This document shows positions 16,681-24,244 of a stretch of DNA of 39,219 bases, piece after piece. The DNA lies in the NCBI RefSeq assembly GCF_028206995.1, contig NZ_JAQLFL010000016.1, positions 1-39,219 of the forward strand, given 5' to 3'. The DNA is from Collinsella aerofaciens (lineage in GTDB: Bacteria; Actinomycetota; Coriobacteriia; Coriobacteriales; Coriobacteriaceae). How positions within the stretch are numbered: the first letter of the stretch is position 1; every line of letters begins with the position of its first letter. The notes below the pieces were generated by a model, which saw nothing but the letters and a program-made list of their open reading frames with translations, searched no databases and was not told the DNA's origin. Made by a program: the position numbers and the translations under genes.

Positions 16681-16832
16681 TGAGGCTCCTGGATGGACGG
16701 TTGGGAATCTACCAGTCTAGCAGGAGCCGGCAGGGGCCGTTCTGTCGAACAAATACTCAAGATTTGGGATAGACGCTACGGATTCATTTGCCTCATATGG
16801 AGCTGCGGCGGTTGTGAATGTGGGGCCATTCG

Positions 16833-16884
16833 GCGTTTCCCCAGATAAAACCCGCCAAAATAAACCTGTCCCTTATTGGCGGGT
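16833..16884 (-). repeat. GGGACAG-family hairpin repeat, copy A
   Basis: ACCCGCCAA (16850-16858) pairs with TTGGCGGGT (16876-16884) around AATAAACCTGTCCCTTA. The flank GCGTTTCCCCAGATAAAA is also shared with copy B (20041-20092) and, with changes, copy C (22211-22264). The middle stem pair is C-G here but T-A in copy C. Confidence 0.88.
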
Positions 16885-16912
16885 CAGTTAACGCAGTGCA
16901 GGTTGAGCATAT

Positions 16913-17061
16913 GCGAGCGAGCGGTCTCCGGGTGCGGTAAGGTGACGTGAAACAAGCGGGCGCTGACCTTTTGGTCGCGCCCGTGAAGTTGAACGTCAGA
17001 TTGCCGTGTCCGGAGCCCGCGCAGCGCCGAGCGGTTACGCCGTTTGTAAAACGGCGTAACC
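16913..17061 (-). repeat. structured 149-bp repeat, copy 1, directly 3' of larE
   Basis: It starts at GCGAGCGAGC. The outer arms TGACGT (16943-16948) and ACGTCA (16993-16998) enclose CGGGCGC-T-GACC-TTTT-GGTC-GCGCCCG. A conserved GCCCGCGCAGCG follows. A terminal 13-bp perfect hairpin is at 17033-17061 (GGTTACGCCGTTT / AAACGGCGTAACC) and touches the larE stop codon. Copy 2 is at 26418-26558. Together with repeat A it accounts for most of the 380-base spacer 16681-17060. Confidence 0.88.
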
Positions 17062-17939
17062 TAAAGGTTCATGTTGCCGTGAATGTAGGGGGTGACCTCG
17101 GGGGAGATATGGTCGCAGCCCAGCTCGCGCAGCGCGGACTCGATGGCGGCGGGCAGCAGGGTCTTGCCCTTGTCGTCGACGGCGGCACCGCCGAGGGTGG
17201 CAATCTTGGCGACATCTGCGGGTGCGGCCTCGATATGCATGCAGCCGCCGACCAAGCGCGCGCGTACCTGTGCCAGATCAAGATCGTGCAGGTAATCCTC
17301 GCAGGCGCGGATTAAATCGACTTTCTCGCGCGTAAGCTCCTCGCCCGTGGGGACGCGGGTGGCAAGACATGCTCCCGCCGGTAGGTTCCAAACGGGATAG
17401 CCCCATGCGCGCAGCAGCTCGCGCTCTTCGTCCTTGGTAAAGCCGACCTCCATAAGGGGTGAGCGTACGCCGAGCTCTTCTGCCGCGCGCATGCCGGGGC
17501 GGTAGTCACCGCGATCGCTTGCATTGCTGCCATCGATGACGGTGGGAAAGCCGAGCGACTTGGCGTGGTTGACGATGGCGGTAAAGCCGGCGTGCTTGCA
17601 GTGGTAGCAGCGATTAGCATCGTTGCAGGCTACTTGGGGGAGCTGCAGCTGATCCACCGAAAGATTGAGCACGGGGAGCTTAAAATGCGGCCCCTCATTG
17701 GCCTGCCCATCAACGGACTGCTCAAACGAAGCCTGCTCGGGCGTGCCGATGAGCGGCGTGGTGAGATGGACGAGAAGAGTATTGGTAGGCATGACGCGGG
17801 CGCATACGGCGGCCAAAAAGCTGCTGTCAACGCCGCCGGAAAACCCGATAGCCACGCGCCCGTATGCCAAAAGCAGCTGCTCGAGCGCCGATAGCTTGTC
17901 TTGAAGCTCCTCTGCGGGTGCCGTGGTGTCTAAAATCAT
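17061..17939 (-). CDS. larE: ATP-dependent sulfur transferase, LarE family
   Basis: PP-loop enzyme of 292 residues. LarE adds sulfur to the pyridinium dicarboxylate precursor of the nickel-pincer nucleotide cofactor of lactate racemase. The PP-loop is SGGVDSS (34-40). NRCYHCK gives C111 and C114. DGSNASDRGDYRPGMRAAEELGVRSPL is the family core, and the cysteine in GACLATR is C191, aligned with the sacrificial cysteine of Lactobacillus LarE. Having C-x2-C plus this cysteine resembles LarE types that hold a [4Fe-4S] cluster and need not consume themselves. No larA, larB or larC lies in this window, so the exact substrate is inferred. Confidence 0.88.
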   Translation of the reverse strand: MILDTTAPAEELQDKLSALEQLLLAYGRVAIGFSGGVDSSFLAAVCARVMPTNTLLVHLTTPLIGTPEQASFEQSVDGQANEGPHFKLPVLNLSVDQLQLPQVACNDANRCYHCKHAGFTAIVNHAKSLGFPTVIDGSNASDRGDYRPGMRAAEELGVRSPLMEVGFTKDEERELLRAWGYPVWNLPAGACLATRVPTGEELTREKVDLIRACEDYLHDLDLAQVRARLVGGCMHIEAAPADVAKIATLGGAAVDDKGKTLLPAAIESALRELGCDHISPEVTPYIHGNMNL

Positions 17940-18035
17940 GAAACGTTCCTTATCGTTGAGTACTCGATCGAAAACTATAATCCTAATGCGTTACTTGCCA
18001 TAAGACTTCTATCTGTGTAACGAAAGTGCAATATG

Positions 18036-18052
18036 GTATATACGTTATATAC
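18036..18052. promoter_or_regulatory. AT-rich palindrome in the larE/HAD divergent spacer
   Basis: GTATATA-CGT-TATATAC is a perfect 7-base inverted repeat about 60 bases before the HAD gene. It could be an operator or part of the divergent promoters. Confidence 0.4.
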
Positions 18053-18112
18053 AAGTTGCCAAATGCGGTAGAGTTGCAGCAACGCGACAGCGAGAGTCGA
18101 TGGGGGACCGAT

Positions 18113-18763
18113 ATGATCAAGGCTGTTATTTTTGACATGGATGGAACGCTGGTCGATACCGAGCGTTTGGGGATTAAGGCCTGGAAGGCAGGCGCCGCTG
18201 AGCTGGGGCTCGCGATTGATGAAGCGCTGATCCATCAGTTTATCGGCCGCACGCTGCCCGATGTTATGGACATCCTTGATGAGCATTACGGCAGCCATGA
18301 AACCACCGAGGCGATCTATCGTCGCCACAAGGAGATTCGCGACGAGATGGTCAAGACCGAACTGGAACTTAAGGCCGGCGCCGCCGAGTGCCTAGACGAG
18401 CTGCTGGCTGCAGGCCATCACGTTGGTCTAGCGACGTCGTCGCGCCTCGTTACGGCCGAGCGCAACCTTAAGATGGTTGGCCTCTTTGACAAGTTTGAAA
18501 CGGTAACGTGTGGCGAGGACGTCGTGCACGGCAAGCCCGACCCCGAGATGTATCTGCTCGCCTGCGAGCGCGCGGGCTTTGCTCCCGAGGAATGTGCCGT
18601 GGTCGAAGATTCGCGCAACGGTTGCGTCTCGGGCATTACGGCCGGCTGCCATGTCTTTGCCGTCCCCGATATCGTGCCGCTGCCGCAGGACGTGGTGGAT
18701 GGCTGCGAGGCCGTGCTCGATACGTTGTTCGACCTGGCGGCGGCAATCAAGACTGTGCGCTAG
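18113..18763 (+). CDS. HAD-family hydrolase, subfamily IA (beta-phosphoglucomutase/phosphatase-like)
   Basis: A 216-residue haloacid-dehalogenase phosphatase or phosphomutase. Motif I FDMDGTLVDTE holds the nucleophile Asp and the general acid Asp. A helical cap follows. Motif II is LATSS, and GKPDPEMYLLA carries the motif III lysine. Motif IV is VVEDSRNGCVSGITAG, which is typical of the pgmB/Gph-like branch. Substrate is unknown. The start at 18113 follows GGGGGACCGAT. A 29-codon in-frame extension lacks a ribosome site and a family sequence. It is convergent with the lacI-type gene across a strong shared terminator. Confidence 0.88.
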   Translation: MIKAVIFDMDGTLVDTERLGIKAWKAGAAELGLAIDEALIHQFIGRTLPDVMDILDEHYGSHETTEAIYRRHKEIRDEMVKTELELKAGAAECLDELLAAGHHVGLATSSRLVTAERNLKMVGLFDKFETVTCGEDVVHGKPDPEMYLLACERAGFAPEECAVVEDSRNGCVSGITAGCHVFAVPDIVPLPQDVVDGCEAVLDTLFDLAAAIKTVR

Positions 18764-18801
18764 AAAATTGCGGCGTTGAAACGAGCGATTGCTCACGTTT
18801 G

Positions 18802-18851
18802 CGCTCAAGCAAAAGGGGCCCGGCAATGGTCGGGCCCCTTTTGCTTGAGCG
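18802..18851. terminator. bidirectional terminator, 21-bp perfect stem
   Basis: The arms 18802-18822 and 18831-18851 are exact reverse complements (CGCTCAAGCAAAAGGGGCCC plus G), with an eight-base loop. A and T tracts inside the stem serve both convergent genes. Confidence 0.9.
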
Positions 18852-18876
18852 GCGACTTAGCATACTTGCGGGCGTG

Positions 18877-19989
18877 CTATAGATACGCACCGAGGTTGAT
18901 GGCCGTGGCGTCGGTCTGGCTGCTTGCCTGGGTGCTGGCGCGTTCCAGCAGGAACGGCCGCACGAGTTCTTGGCGGTTGATGTCCTCGATGGCCGTGACC
19001 GCGGTGACGGTGCGCGCGGCAGAGCTGACGTGGATATGCTTGGTCTTTGTCGGGGCCTTGTTCTCGATTTGCTCCATCAGCAGTTGGATACCCTTGCGGC
19101 CAATCTCGTAGCCCGGGGGCGCTACCGTAGTGAGCGGGACCGATCCGCTCCAAGCGAGCGGGTTGCCGTCGCATCCGGCCACTCGTACTTGCCCGGGGAC
19201 AGAGATGCCCTTGTCGACCAGTGCCGAAACGACGCCCGAGGCCAACACATCGGTCAGGCCGACGACAAAATCGGGACGTTCGTCCGCGGGGCGCTCGGCG
19301 ATTTGGTTGCCGATACCATAGCCGTCGGCCGCCGTGTTCCACTCGCCGGCGTCGATGACTTCGATCTTGATATCGGGGTGCAGGGCGAGCGCCTTATGAA
19401 TGCCAAGGACGCGCAGGGTGAGTTGCATAAATGCTGCTCGGCCGACGACGACAATATGGTGCGCGCCGCGGGCGATGGCGAGTTCGGCAATGATGCGACC
19501 CTGGGCCTCGTTGTCGGCCGCTACGTAGTAGCCGGGCTCGGAGCAATGGATGTCCAGATGGACGATCGGCACGGGCATCTTGGTCATGGCGGGGTGCCAG
19601 TCGGGGGATGCCATGGGCTGAACCATGACGCCGGACATCTGGGTGCCCATAAAGTAGCGCAGGTAATGGTCCTCGAGAATATCGTCGTTATCGGCGTTGG
19701 CGATGAGCAAGTCGTAGCCGTGCTTGCGGGCCTCGTTGTGGGCGCCGCTGGCGATTTGGAGCGAAAAGCCGTGATCGAGACGGGGGAGCACCAGGCCAAA
19801 GGACTTGGTGGCGCCGCCCGCGAGCTGACGGGCGCTTTGGTTGGGCAGGTAGCCAAGGCGATTGATGGTCTCGTTGATGAGCTTGAGGGTCTCGGGGCGC
19901 AGCTTTTCGGGGTGGTTGAGCGCGTTGGAAACCGTGCCCAACGAAACCCCGGCCTCGCGTGCGACGTCGCTGATTTTTACCTTTGCCAT
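18877..19989 (-). CDS. LacI/PurR-family transcriptional regulator
   Basis: A 370-residue repressor-type regulator. The N-terminal helix-turn-helix is KISDVAREAGVSLGTVSNALN (residues 4-24) with the hinge region NRLGYLPNQSARQLA. The rest is a periplasmic-binding-protein-like effector domain, with VGLTDVLASGV and RVAGCDGNPLAW as the late family motifs. The effector is unknown. A sugar is usual for the family. The start was set at 19989 because AAAGGGGCCGCT precedes this ATG and the HTH begins there. The frame stays open far upstream, but that part is antisense to glmS and not real. Its promoter region overlaps repeat copy B. Confidence 0.94.
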   Translation of the reverse strand: MAKVKISDVAREAGVSLGTVSNALNHPEKLRPETLKLINETINRLGYLPNQSARQLAGGATKSFGLVLPRLDHGFSLQIASGAHNEARKHGYDLLIANADNDDILEDHYLRYFMGTQMSGVMVQPMASPDWHPAMTKMPVPIVHLDIHCSEPGYYVAADNEAQGRIIAELAIARGAHHIVVVGRAAFMQLTLRVLGIHKALALHPDIKIEVIDAGEWNTAADGYGIGNQIAERPADERPDFVVGLTDVLASGVVSALVDKGISVPGQVRVAGCDGNPLAWSGSVPLTTVAPPGYEIGRKGIQLLMEQIENKAPTKTKHIHVSSAARTVTAVTAIEDINRQELVRPFLLERASTQASSQTDATAINLGAYL

Positions 19990-19999
19990 AGCGGCCCCT

Positions 20000-20030
20000 T
20001 TGATGCGTTTCAAGTACAAGCCAGATTGTA
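20000..20030 (-). promoter_or_regulatory. lacI-type gene promoter with possible autoregulatory operator
   Basis: TACAAT (minus strand) lies at 20025-20030. TTGATGCGTTTCAA at 20000-20013 is an imperfect palindrome around a central CG, as in many LacI-family operators, placed just after the expected transcript start. The arms match at only four of seven positions. Confidence 0.38.
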
Positions 20031-20040
20031 GCATCCCAAA

Positions 20041-20092
20041 CCTTCCAAAAAGGGACAGGTTTATTTTGGCAGGTTTTATCTGGGCAAACGCT
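20041..20092 (+). repeat. GGGACAG-family hairpin repeat, copy B
   Basis: CCTTCCAAAA pairs with TTTTGGCAGG (one mismatch) around AGGGACAGGTTTA. The 36 bases from CCAAAAAGGG to TTTTATC are identical to copy C in the opposite orientation, and the flank TCTGGGCAAACGC matches copy A. It lies in the divergent lacI/glmS spacer. Confidence 0.88.
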
Positions 20093-20105
20093 ATTGCCAG
20101 CGCGA

Positions 20106-20138
20106 CCACCACGAAGGGGGCAGGCACCTTTGTGGTGG
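20106..20138. repeat. small hairpin repeat with GGGCAGGCA loop
   Basis: CCACCACGAAGG and CCTTTGTGGTGG match at 11 of 12 positions around GGGCAGGCA. It lies 13 bases from copy B and has the same arms-plus-GGGnCAG layout. Confidence 0.65.
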
Positions 20139-20167
20139 TTTGGACCGGCTGGACGTGTGTGCATCGA

Positions 20168-20227
20168 GTGGTATCTAAGTTGAGATACCACTTCTGGTAT
20201 ATCAGCTTGCGTTTGCGTGAGTACAAT
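20168..20227 (+). promoter_or_regulatory. glmS promoter region with 9-bp palindrome
   Basis: GTGGTATCT (20168-20176) and AGATACCAC (20183-20191) are perfect arms around AAGTTG. A half-site-like GGTATAT follows at about 20197, and a TACAAT -10 box is at 20222-20227. An operator for glmS control is likely, but the regulator is unknown. The leader from there to the ATG is only about 70 bases, too short for the glmS ribozyme. Confidence 0.5.
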
Positions 20228-20301
20228 ACTCGAACGTTATACGTCTCAGCGCCCCTTGTGCGTGGACGTCTTGCAGTCACGCGAACGAAGGGATTTATCT
20301 T

Positions 20302-22149
20302 ATGTGCGGAATCGTCGGCTACACCGGCTCTGATATTGCAAAGAACATCCTGGTCACGGGCCTCAAGCGTATGGAGTATCGCGGCTATGACTCCTCGGGC
20401 GTCGCGCTCGAGGTGGGCGAGGGCGCCGCGGCGCACCTCGACGTCATCCGTCGCGTGGGCAAGGTCGCGGGCTTGGAGAGCGAGCTTTCCAACATTGACA
20501 GCGACGCTACCTGCGGTATCGGCCACACCCGTTGGGCCACCCACGGCAAGCCCTCCGTCGTTAACGCTCACCCCCACACCAGCTGCGACGGCCGTATCGC
20601 CATCGTCCACAACGGCATCATCGAGAACTTCGCCGAGCTGCGCGAAGAGCTGGAGGGTCGCGGCCACCACTTTAAGAGCGAGACCGATACCGAGGTCTTC
20701 GCGCATCTGATCGAAGAGGCTTATGCCGAGGCGCACGACCTGATGGCCTCCGTGCGCGAGGCTTGCACCCACGTGGTCGGTGCCTATGGTCTGGCCGCCG
20801 TGTGCGCTGACGAGCCCGGCGTGATCGCCGTGGCCCGCAAGGATTCCCCGATCGTAGTCGGCGTGGGCGAAACCGGCTCCTATGTTGCTTCCGATGTCAT
20901 CGCGCTCATCGACGCCACCCGCGATGTCGTGGTGCTCGAGGACGGTCAGTTTGCCAAGCTCACGCCCGCAGGCGTCGAGTACACCGACGAGGCCGGCAAC
21001 GTTATCGAGCCCAAGGTCACCCACATCGACTGGGACCTGGACATGGCAGAAAAGGGCGGTTATCCCGACTTTATGCTCAAGGAGATTCACGAGCAGCCGC
21101 GCGTCGTGCGCGACACGCTGGTTGGTCGTATGACGCCGGGCGGCGAGCTCGACATCGACGAGCTGGGCCTTTCGCTCGAGGAACTCAACGACATCGACCG
21201 CGTCTACGTGATCGCTTGCGGCACCAGCTATCACGCTGGCCTCATTGCCAAGAATCTCATTGAGGGCTGGGCTCGCATCCCCACCGAGGTGGAGGCGGCC
21301 AGCGAGTTCCGTTATCGCAACCCCATCATTACGCCGACGACGCTTGTCGTTGCCGTGTCCCAGTCGGGCGAGACGGCCGATACCCTTGCCGCCATTCGCG
21401 ATGCGCGCATCAAGGGTGCCAAGGTCTTCGGCATCACCAACGTGGTGGGCAGCCCCGTGGCGCGTGAGAGCGACGGCGTCATCTACACCAAGGCCAACAA
21501 GGAGATCGCGGTCGCCTCGACCAAGAGCTTCATCGGCCAGGTCGTGAGCCTTACGCTTTTGGCTCTGCTGCTGGCGCAGGTCAAGTACCGCTTGACCACC
21601 AAGCAGGCGCGCATGCTGTTCCGCGAGCTTTCCGATACGGCCGAGCAGATCCAGTGGATTTTGGATACCCAAACCGAGGCCGTGCATGAGGCCGCCCTGC
21701 TGTGCAAGGACGCGCAGTCGGCGCTGTTCGTGGGCCGTGGCATGGGTGCCGCTATTTCCTACGAGGGCGCGCTCAAGCTCAAAGAGGTCAGCTACCTGCA
21801 CGCCGAGGCCTACGCCGCCGGTGAGATGAAGCACGGCCCCATCGCGCTGATCGACCCGGGCTTCCCTGTCATCGCCGTGGCCACCAAGAGTGCCACCTAC
21901 GACAAGACCGTGTCGAACCTCATGGAGTGCAAGGCGCGCGGCGCCAAGGTCATCGTCGTTGCCACCGAGGGCGATGAGGAGATCAACAAGATCGCCGACT
22001 GCATTATCCGCGTGCCAGCAGTCCGCGACGTGTTCAGCCCCATCACGGCGAGCGTCCCGCTGCAGCTGCTCGCCCGCGAGGTCGCCATCCTGCGCGGCTG
22101 CGACGTCGACCAACCCCGAAACCTGGCGAAAAGCGTCACGGTCGAGTAG
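20302..22149 (+). CDS. glmS: glutamine--fructose-6-phosphate aminotransferase (isomerizing)
   Basis: Makes glucosamine-6-phosphate from fructose-6-phosphate and glutamine, the entry step to peptidoglycan amino sugars. The 615-residue length is standard. The N-terminal glutaminase domain starts MCGIVGYTG with the catalytic cysteine as residue 2, followed by KRMEYRGYDSSG, HTRWATHG and HNGIIEN. Two SIS sugar-isomerase domains follow, with ACGTSYHAG, SQSGETADT, STKSFIGQV and the C-terminal tail QPRNLAKSVTVE. The ATG follows GAAGGGATTTATCTT. It is monocistronic, with a strong terminator after it. Confidence 0.98.
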   Translation: MCGIVGYTGSDIAKNILVTGLKRMEYRGYDSSGVALEVGEGAAAHLDVIRRVGKVAGLESELSNIDSDATCGIGHTRWATHGKPSVVNAHPHTSCDGRIAIVHNGIIENFAELREELEGRGHHFKSETDTEVFAHLIEEAYAEAHDLMASVREACTHVVGAYGLAAVCADEPGVIAVARKDSPIVVGVGETGSYVASDVIALIDATRDVVVLEDGQFAKLTPAGVEYTDEAGNVIEPKVTHIDWDLDMAEKGGYPDFMLKEIHEQPRVVRDTLVGRMTPGGELDIDELGLSLEELNDIDRVYVIACGTSYHAGLIAKNLIEGWARIPTEVEAASEFRYRNPIITPTTLVVAVSQSGETADTLAAIRDARIKGAKVFGITNVVGSPVARESDGVIYTKANKEIAVASTKSFIGQVVSLTLLALLLAQVKYRLTTKQARMLFRELSDTAEQIQWILDTQTEAVHEAALLCKDAQSALFVGRGMGAAISYEGALKLKEVSYLHAEAYAAGEMKHGPIALIDPGFPVIAVATKSATYDKTVSNLMECKARGAKVIVVATEGDEEINKIADCIIRVPAVRDVFSPITASVPLQLLAREVAILRGCDVDQPRNLAKSVTVE

Positions 22150-22172
22150 TTGGTTCCGCCGTTCTAGCGACT

Positions 22173-22215
22173 AAGGCCCGGCTCCGCATCAAGACGGAGC
22201 CGGGCCTTGTTGCAT
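22173..22215 (+). terminator. glmS terminator
   Basis: Perfect 14-base arms AAGGCCCGGCTCCG / CGGAGCCGGGCCTT with an eight-base loop, then TTGCATTT. Confidence 0.88.
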
Positions 22216-22264
22216 TTGCTCGGATAAAACCTGCCAAAATAAACCTGTCCCTTTTTGGCAGGTT
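22211..22264 (-). repeat. GGGACAG-family hairpin repeat, copy C
   Basis: AACCTGCCAAAA (22228-22239) pairs with TTTTGGCAGGTT (22253-22264) around a loop that reads GGGACAG on the minus strand. It lies in inverted orientation to copy B, so the two copies bracket glmS. It runs into the stop codon of the GntR gene and could end that transcript. Confidence 0.88.
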
Positions 22265-22994
22265 AGCGGAGCTTGCTGGTCTCGAAGTACTCGGGGAACT
22301 GGTCCAGAACCTCGGTTTGATTGCGGAACATCATGTGCAGGTGCTTGCTGACCAAAAAGCTCGCTTCGATGGGGTCGCGACCGGCGATAGCGCGGCGAAT
22401 CTGCTTGTGCTCGTTCACGATGTCCTGATTGTCGAGAACCTGCGTGGCGGCGCGCAGCCAGCGGAAGCGCTCCAGGTCGGCATTGGTCTCTTCGAGCCAC
22501 GACCACACGGTGCTGCGACATGCGATGCTAAAAATCATGTGATGCATGAGGTTGTCGCTCAAAAAGAAGCCGATGCGATCCTCCTCGGCCATGGCCTTTT
22601 CCTGCAGCACGATGGCGCGGTCGAGCTGCTCGATGCCGGCCGACGTGGCGCGCGCACAGCACTCCACAATCACCTGCTTTTCCAGATGCTCGCGGATGTA
22701 ACAGGCACTCTCGGCAAGGGTGAGGTTGATGGGCGAGACGTAGGTGCCGCTCTGGGGCACGGTGCGCACCAGGCCTTCCTGCGCCAAGCGAACCAAAGCC
22801 TCGCGCACGGGCGTGCGACCCATGTCCAGGTCATCGCAAAGCTGCTTGACGCCCAGCTTTTCGCCCGGCTTGTAGTCCAGGTAGACGATTTTGCGTCGAA
22901 TGGTGTGGTAGGACTGGTCCTGTAGGCTCGTTTCCTGCTCGCCGACGTGCATCGATTCTTCCATAGCGCCTCGCAACTGTTCTATCAAACTCAT
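22263..22994 (-). CDS. GntR-family transcriptional regulator, FCD (FadR-type) subgroup
   Basis: A 243-residue regulator. The winged helix (about 25-90) contains TIRRKIVYLDYKPGEKLGVKQLCDDLDMGRTPVREALVRLAQEGLV, the standard GntR pattern. The C-terminal all-helical FCD domain (about 95-230) includes DNLMHHMIFSIAC and a late EHKQIRRAIAGRD stretch, which supply the metal- or acid-binding histidines. It diverges from the YeiH-type exporter gene, so it probably controls it. The start is uncertain. The ATG at 22994 lacks a ribosome site, whereas ATG at 22964 has GAGG four bases upstream and would give 233 residues. Confidence 0.9.
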   Translation of the reverse strand: MSLIEQLRGAMEESMHVGEQETSLQDQSYHTIRRKIVYLDYKPGEKLGVKQLCDDLDMGRTPVREALVRLAQEGLVRTVPQSGTYVSPINLTLAESACYIREHLEKQVIVECCARATSAGIEQLDRAIVLQEKAMAEEDRIGFFLSDNLMHHMIFSIACRSTVWSWLEETNADLERFRWLRAATQVLDNQDIVNEHKQIRRAIAGRDPIEASFLVSKHLHMMFRNQTEVLDQFPEYFETSKLR

Positions 22995-23157
22995 ATGTCA
23001 GTTGTTAATTATGCCGCGAATCAGCTCTCCGCGGTGGGTAATTCGGCTGTTGCCTGAGAACTATCGCGGCATCTTAGTCTGTGTTTGCGCAAGGCTGTGC
23101 TCAATGTTGCCGTATCATAAGCCGTCGCAAACGTGAAATAGAAAGAAGGAATCCCAT

Positions 23158-24192
23158 ATGCAACTGGCAAATATCGTACGCGAGCGCTGGAAAGGCGTCT
23201 TGTTCTGCCTGATCATCGCCATTCCCGCGACGTTGCTCGGCAAACAGGTTGAGGTGGTCGGCGGTCCGGTATTCGCCATCCTCTTTGGCATGGTCCTGGC
23301 GCTCGTCTTTCCCAAGAATCGTCGCGAACAGCTCGCCGCCGGCGTCACCTATACGTCCAAAATAGTCTTGCAGTACGCGGTTATCCTGCTTGGCTTTGGC
23401 ATGAACCTCTCCCAGATTCTGTCCAAGGGCGCCCAGTCGCTGCCGATTATCGTGGCGACAATCTCGACCTCGCTTGTCATCGCCTTTGTGCTCTGCCGCG
23501 TTATGAACGTGCCGGGCAAGATCGCGACGCTTGTGGGTGTGGGTTCGTCGATTTGCGGCGGTTCTGCCATCGCTGCGACCGCACCCGTCATCGATGCCGA
23601 CGATCGCGAGATTGCCCAGGCTATTTCGGTCATCTTCCTGTTTAACGTTATCGCGGCGCTCGTGTTTCCGACGCTCGGCGGCATGCTCGGGCTGACCAAC
23701 GAGGGCTTTGGCCTGTTTGCCGGTACCGCCATCAACGACACCTCGTCCGTAACGGCTGCGGCGAGCGCCTGGGACAGCATGCACCCCGGCGCCAATGTGC
23801 TCGAGAGCGCCACAGTGGTCAAGCTCACCAGGACGCTGGCCATTATTCCCATCACGTTGGTTCTCGCATGCTGGCAGATGCATCTGGCGCGCAAGGCCGG
23901 CGGTGACGCCAAAAGCACGTTCTCGCTTAAACGCGCGTTTCCCATGTTCGTGCTGTTCTTTGTGCTGGCGAGCGTGATCACCACGGTGCTTCAGCTTCCC
24001 GCGTCCTTTACGGCGCCCATCAAGGAGCTGTCGAAATTCTTTATTGTGATGGCCATGGCGGCTATTGGCTTTAATACCGATATCGTCGAGCTGGTCAAAA
24101 AGGGCGGCAAGCCCATCGCATTGGGCTTTTGCTGCTGGATTGGCATTGCGTGCATGAGTTTGGGAATGCAACACGTACTGGGAATCTGGTAG
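23158..24192 (+). CDS. YeiH/UPF0324-family putative anion (sulfate-type) exporter
   Basis: A polytopic inner-membrane protein of 344 residues with about ten hydrophobic helices. The family signature GVGSSICGGSAIAATAPVI is near 125-145, and GTAINDTSSVTAAASAWD is near 190-210. The family is annotated as putative sulfate exporter, but the substrate of most members is unproven; in gut bacteria taurine or sulfonate links are known for some. Its partner here is the divergent GntR gene. AGAAAGAAGGAATCCCAT precedes the ATG. A heavily structured spacer follows before the next gene. Confidence 0.88.
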   Translation: MQLANIVRERWKGVLFCLIIAIPATLLGKQVEVVGGPVFAILFGMVLALVFPKNRREQLAAGVTYTSKIVLQYAVILLGFGMNLSQILSKGAQSLPIIVATISTSLVIAFVLCRVMNVPGKIATLVGVGSSICGGSAIAATAPVIDADDREIAQAISVIFLFNVIAALVFPTLGGMLGLTNEGFGLFAGTAINDTSSVTAAASAWDSMHPGANVLESATVVKLTRTLAIIPITLVLACWQMHLARKAGGDAKSTFSLKRAFPMFVLFFVLASVITTVLQLPASFTAPIKELSKFFIVMAMAAIGFNTDIVELVKKGGKPIALGFCCWIGIACMSLGMQHVLGIW

Positions 24193-24244
24193 AGAAGTAG
24201 CTTGTTTGCGTGCTGGTTGCTGGTGAGCGCATTCTCACGGTGGA

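Noticed and set aside
20228..20301. glmS ribozyme
   Set aside because: The leader is only about 70 bases after the -10 box and lacks the ribozyme's conserved core and double pseudoknot.
19990..22113. Upstream part of a 1078-codon minus frame running through glmS
   Set aside because: Only the part from 19989 down is a LacI regulator starting at its HTH with a ribosome site. The rest is antisense to glmS and lacks any recognisable domain.
23101..24174. 357-codon minus frame opposite the YeiH-type gene
   Set aside because: Low-complexity His/Arg/Asp-rich translation, fully antisense to a well-supported membrane protein gene.
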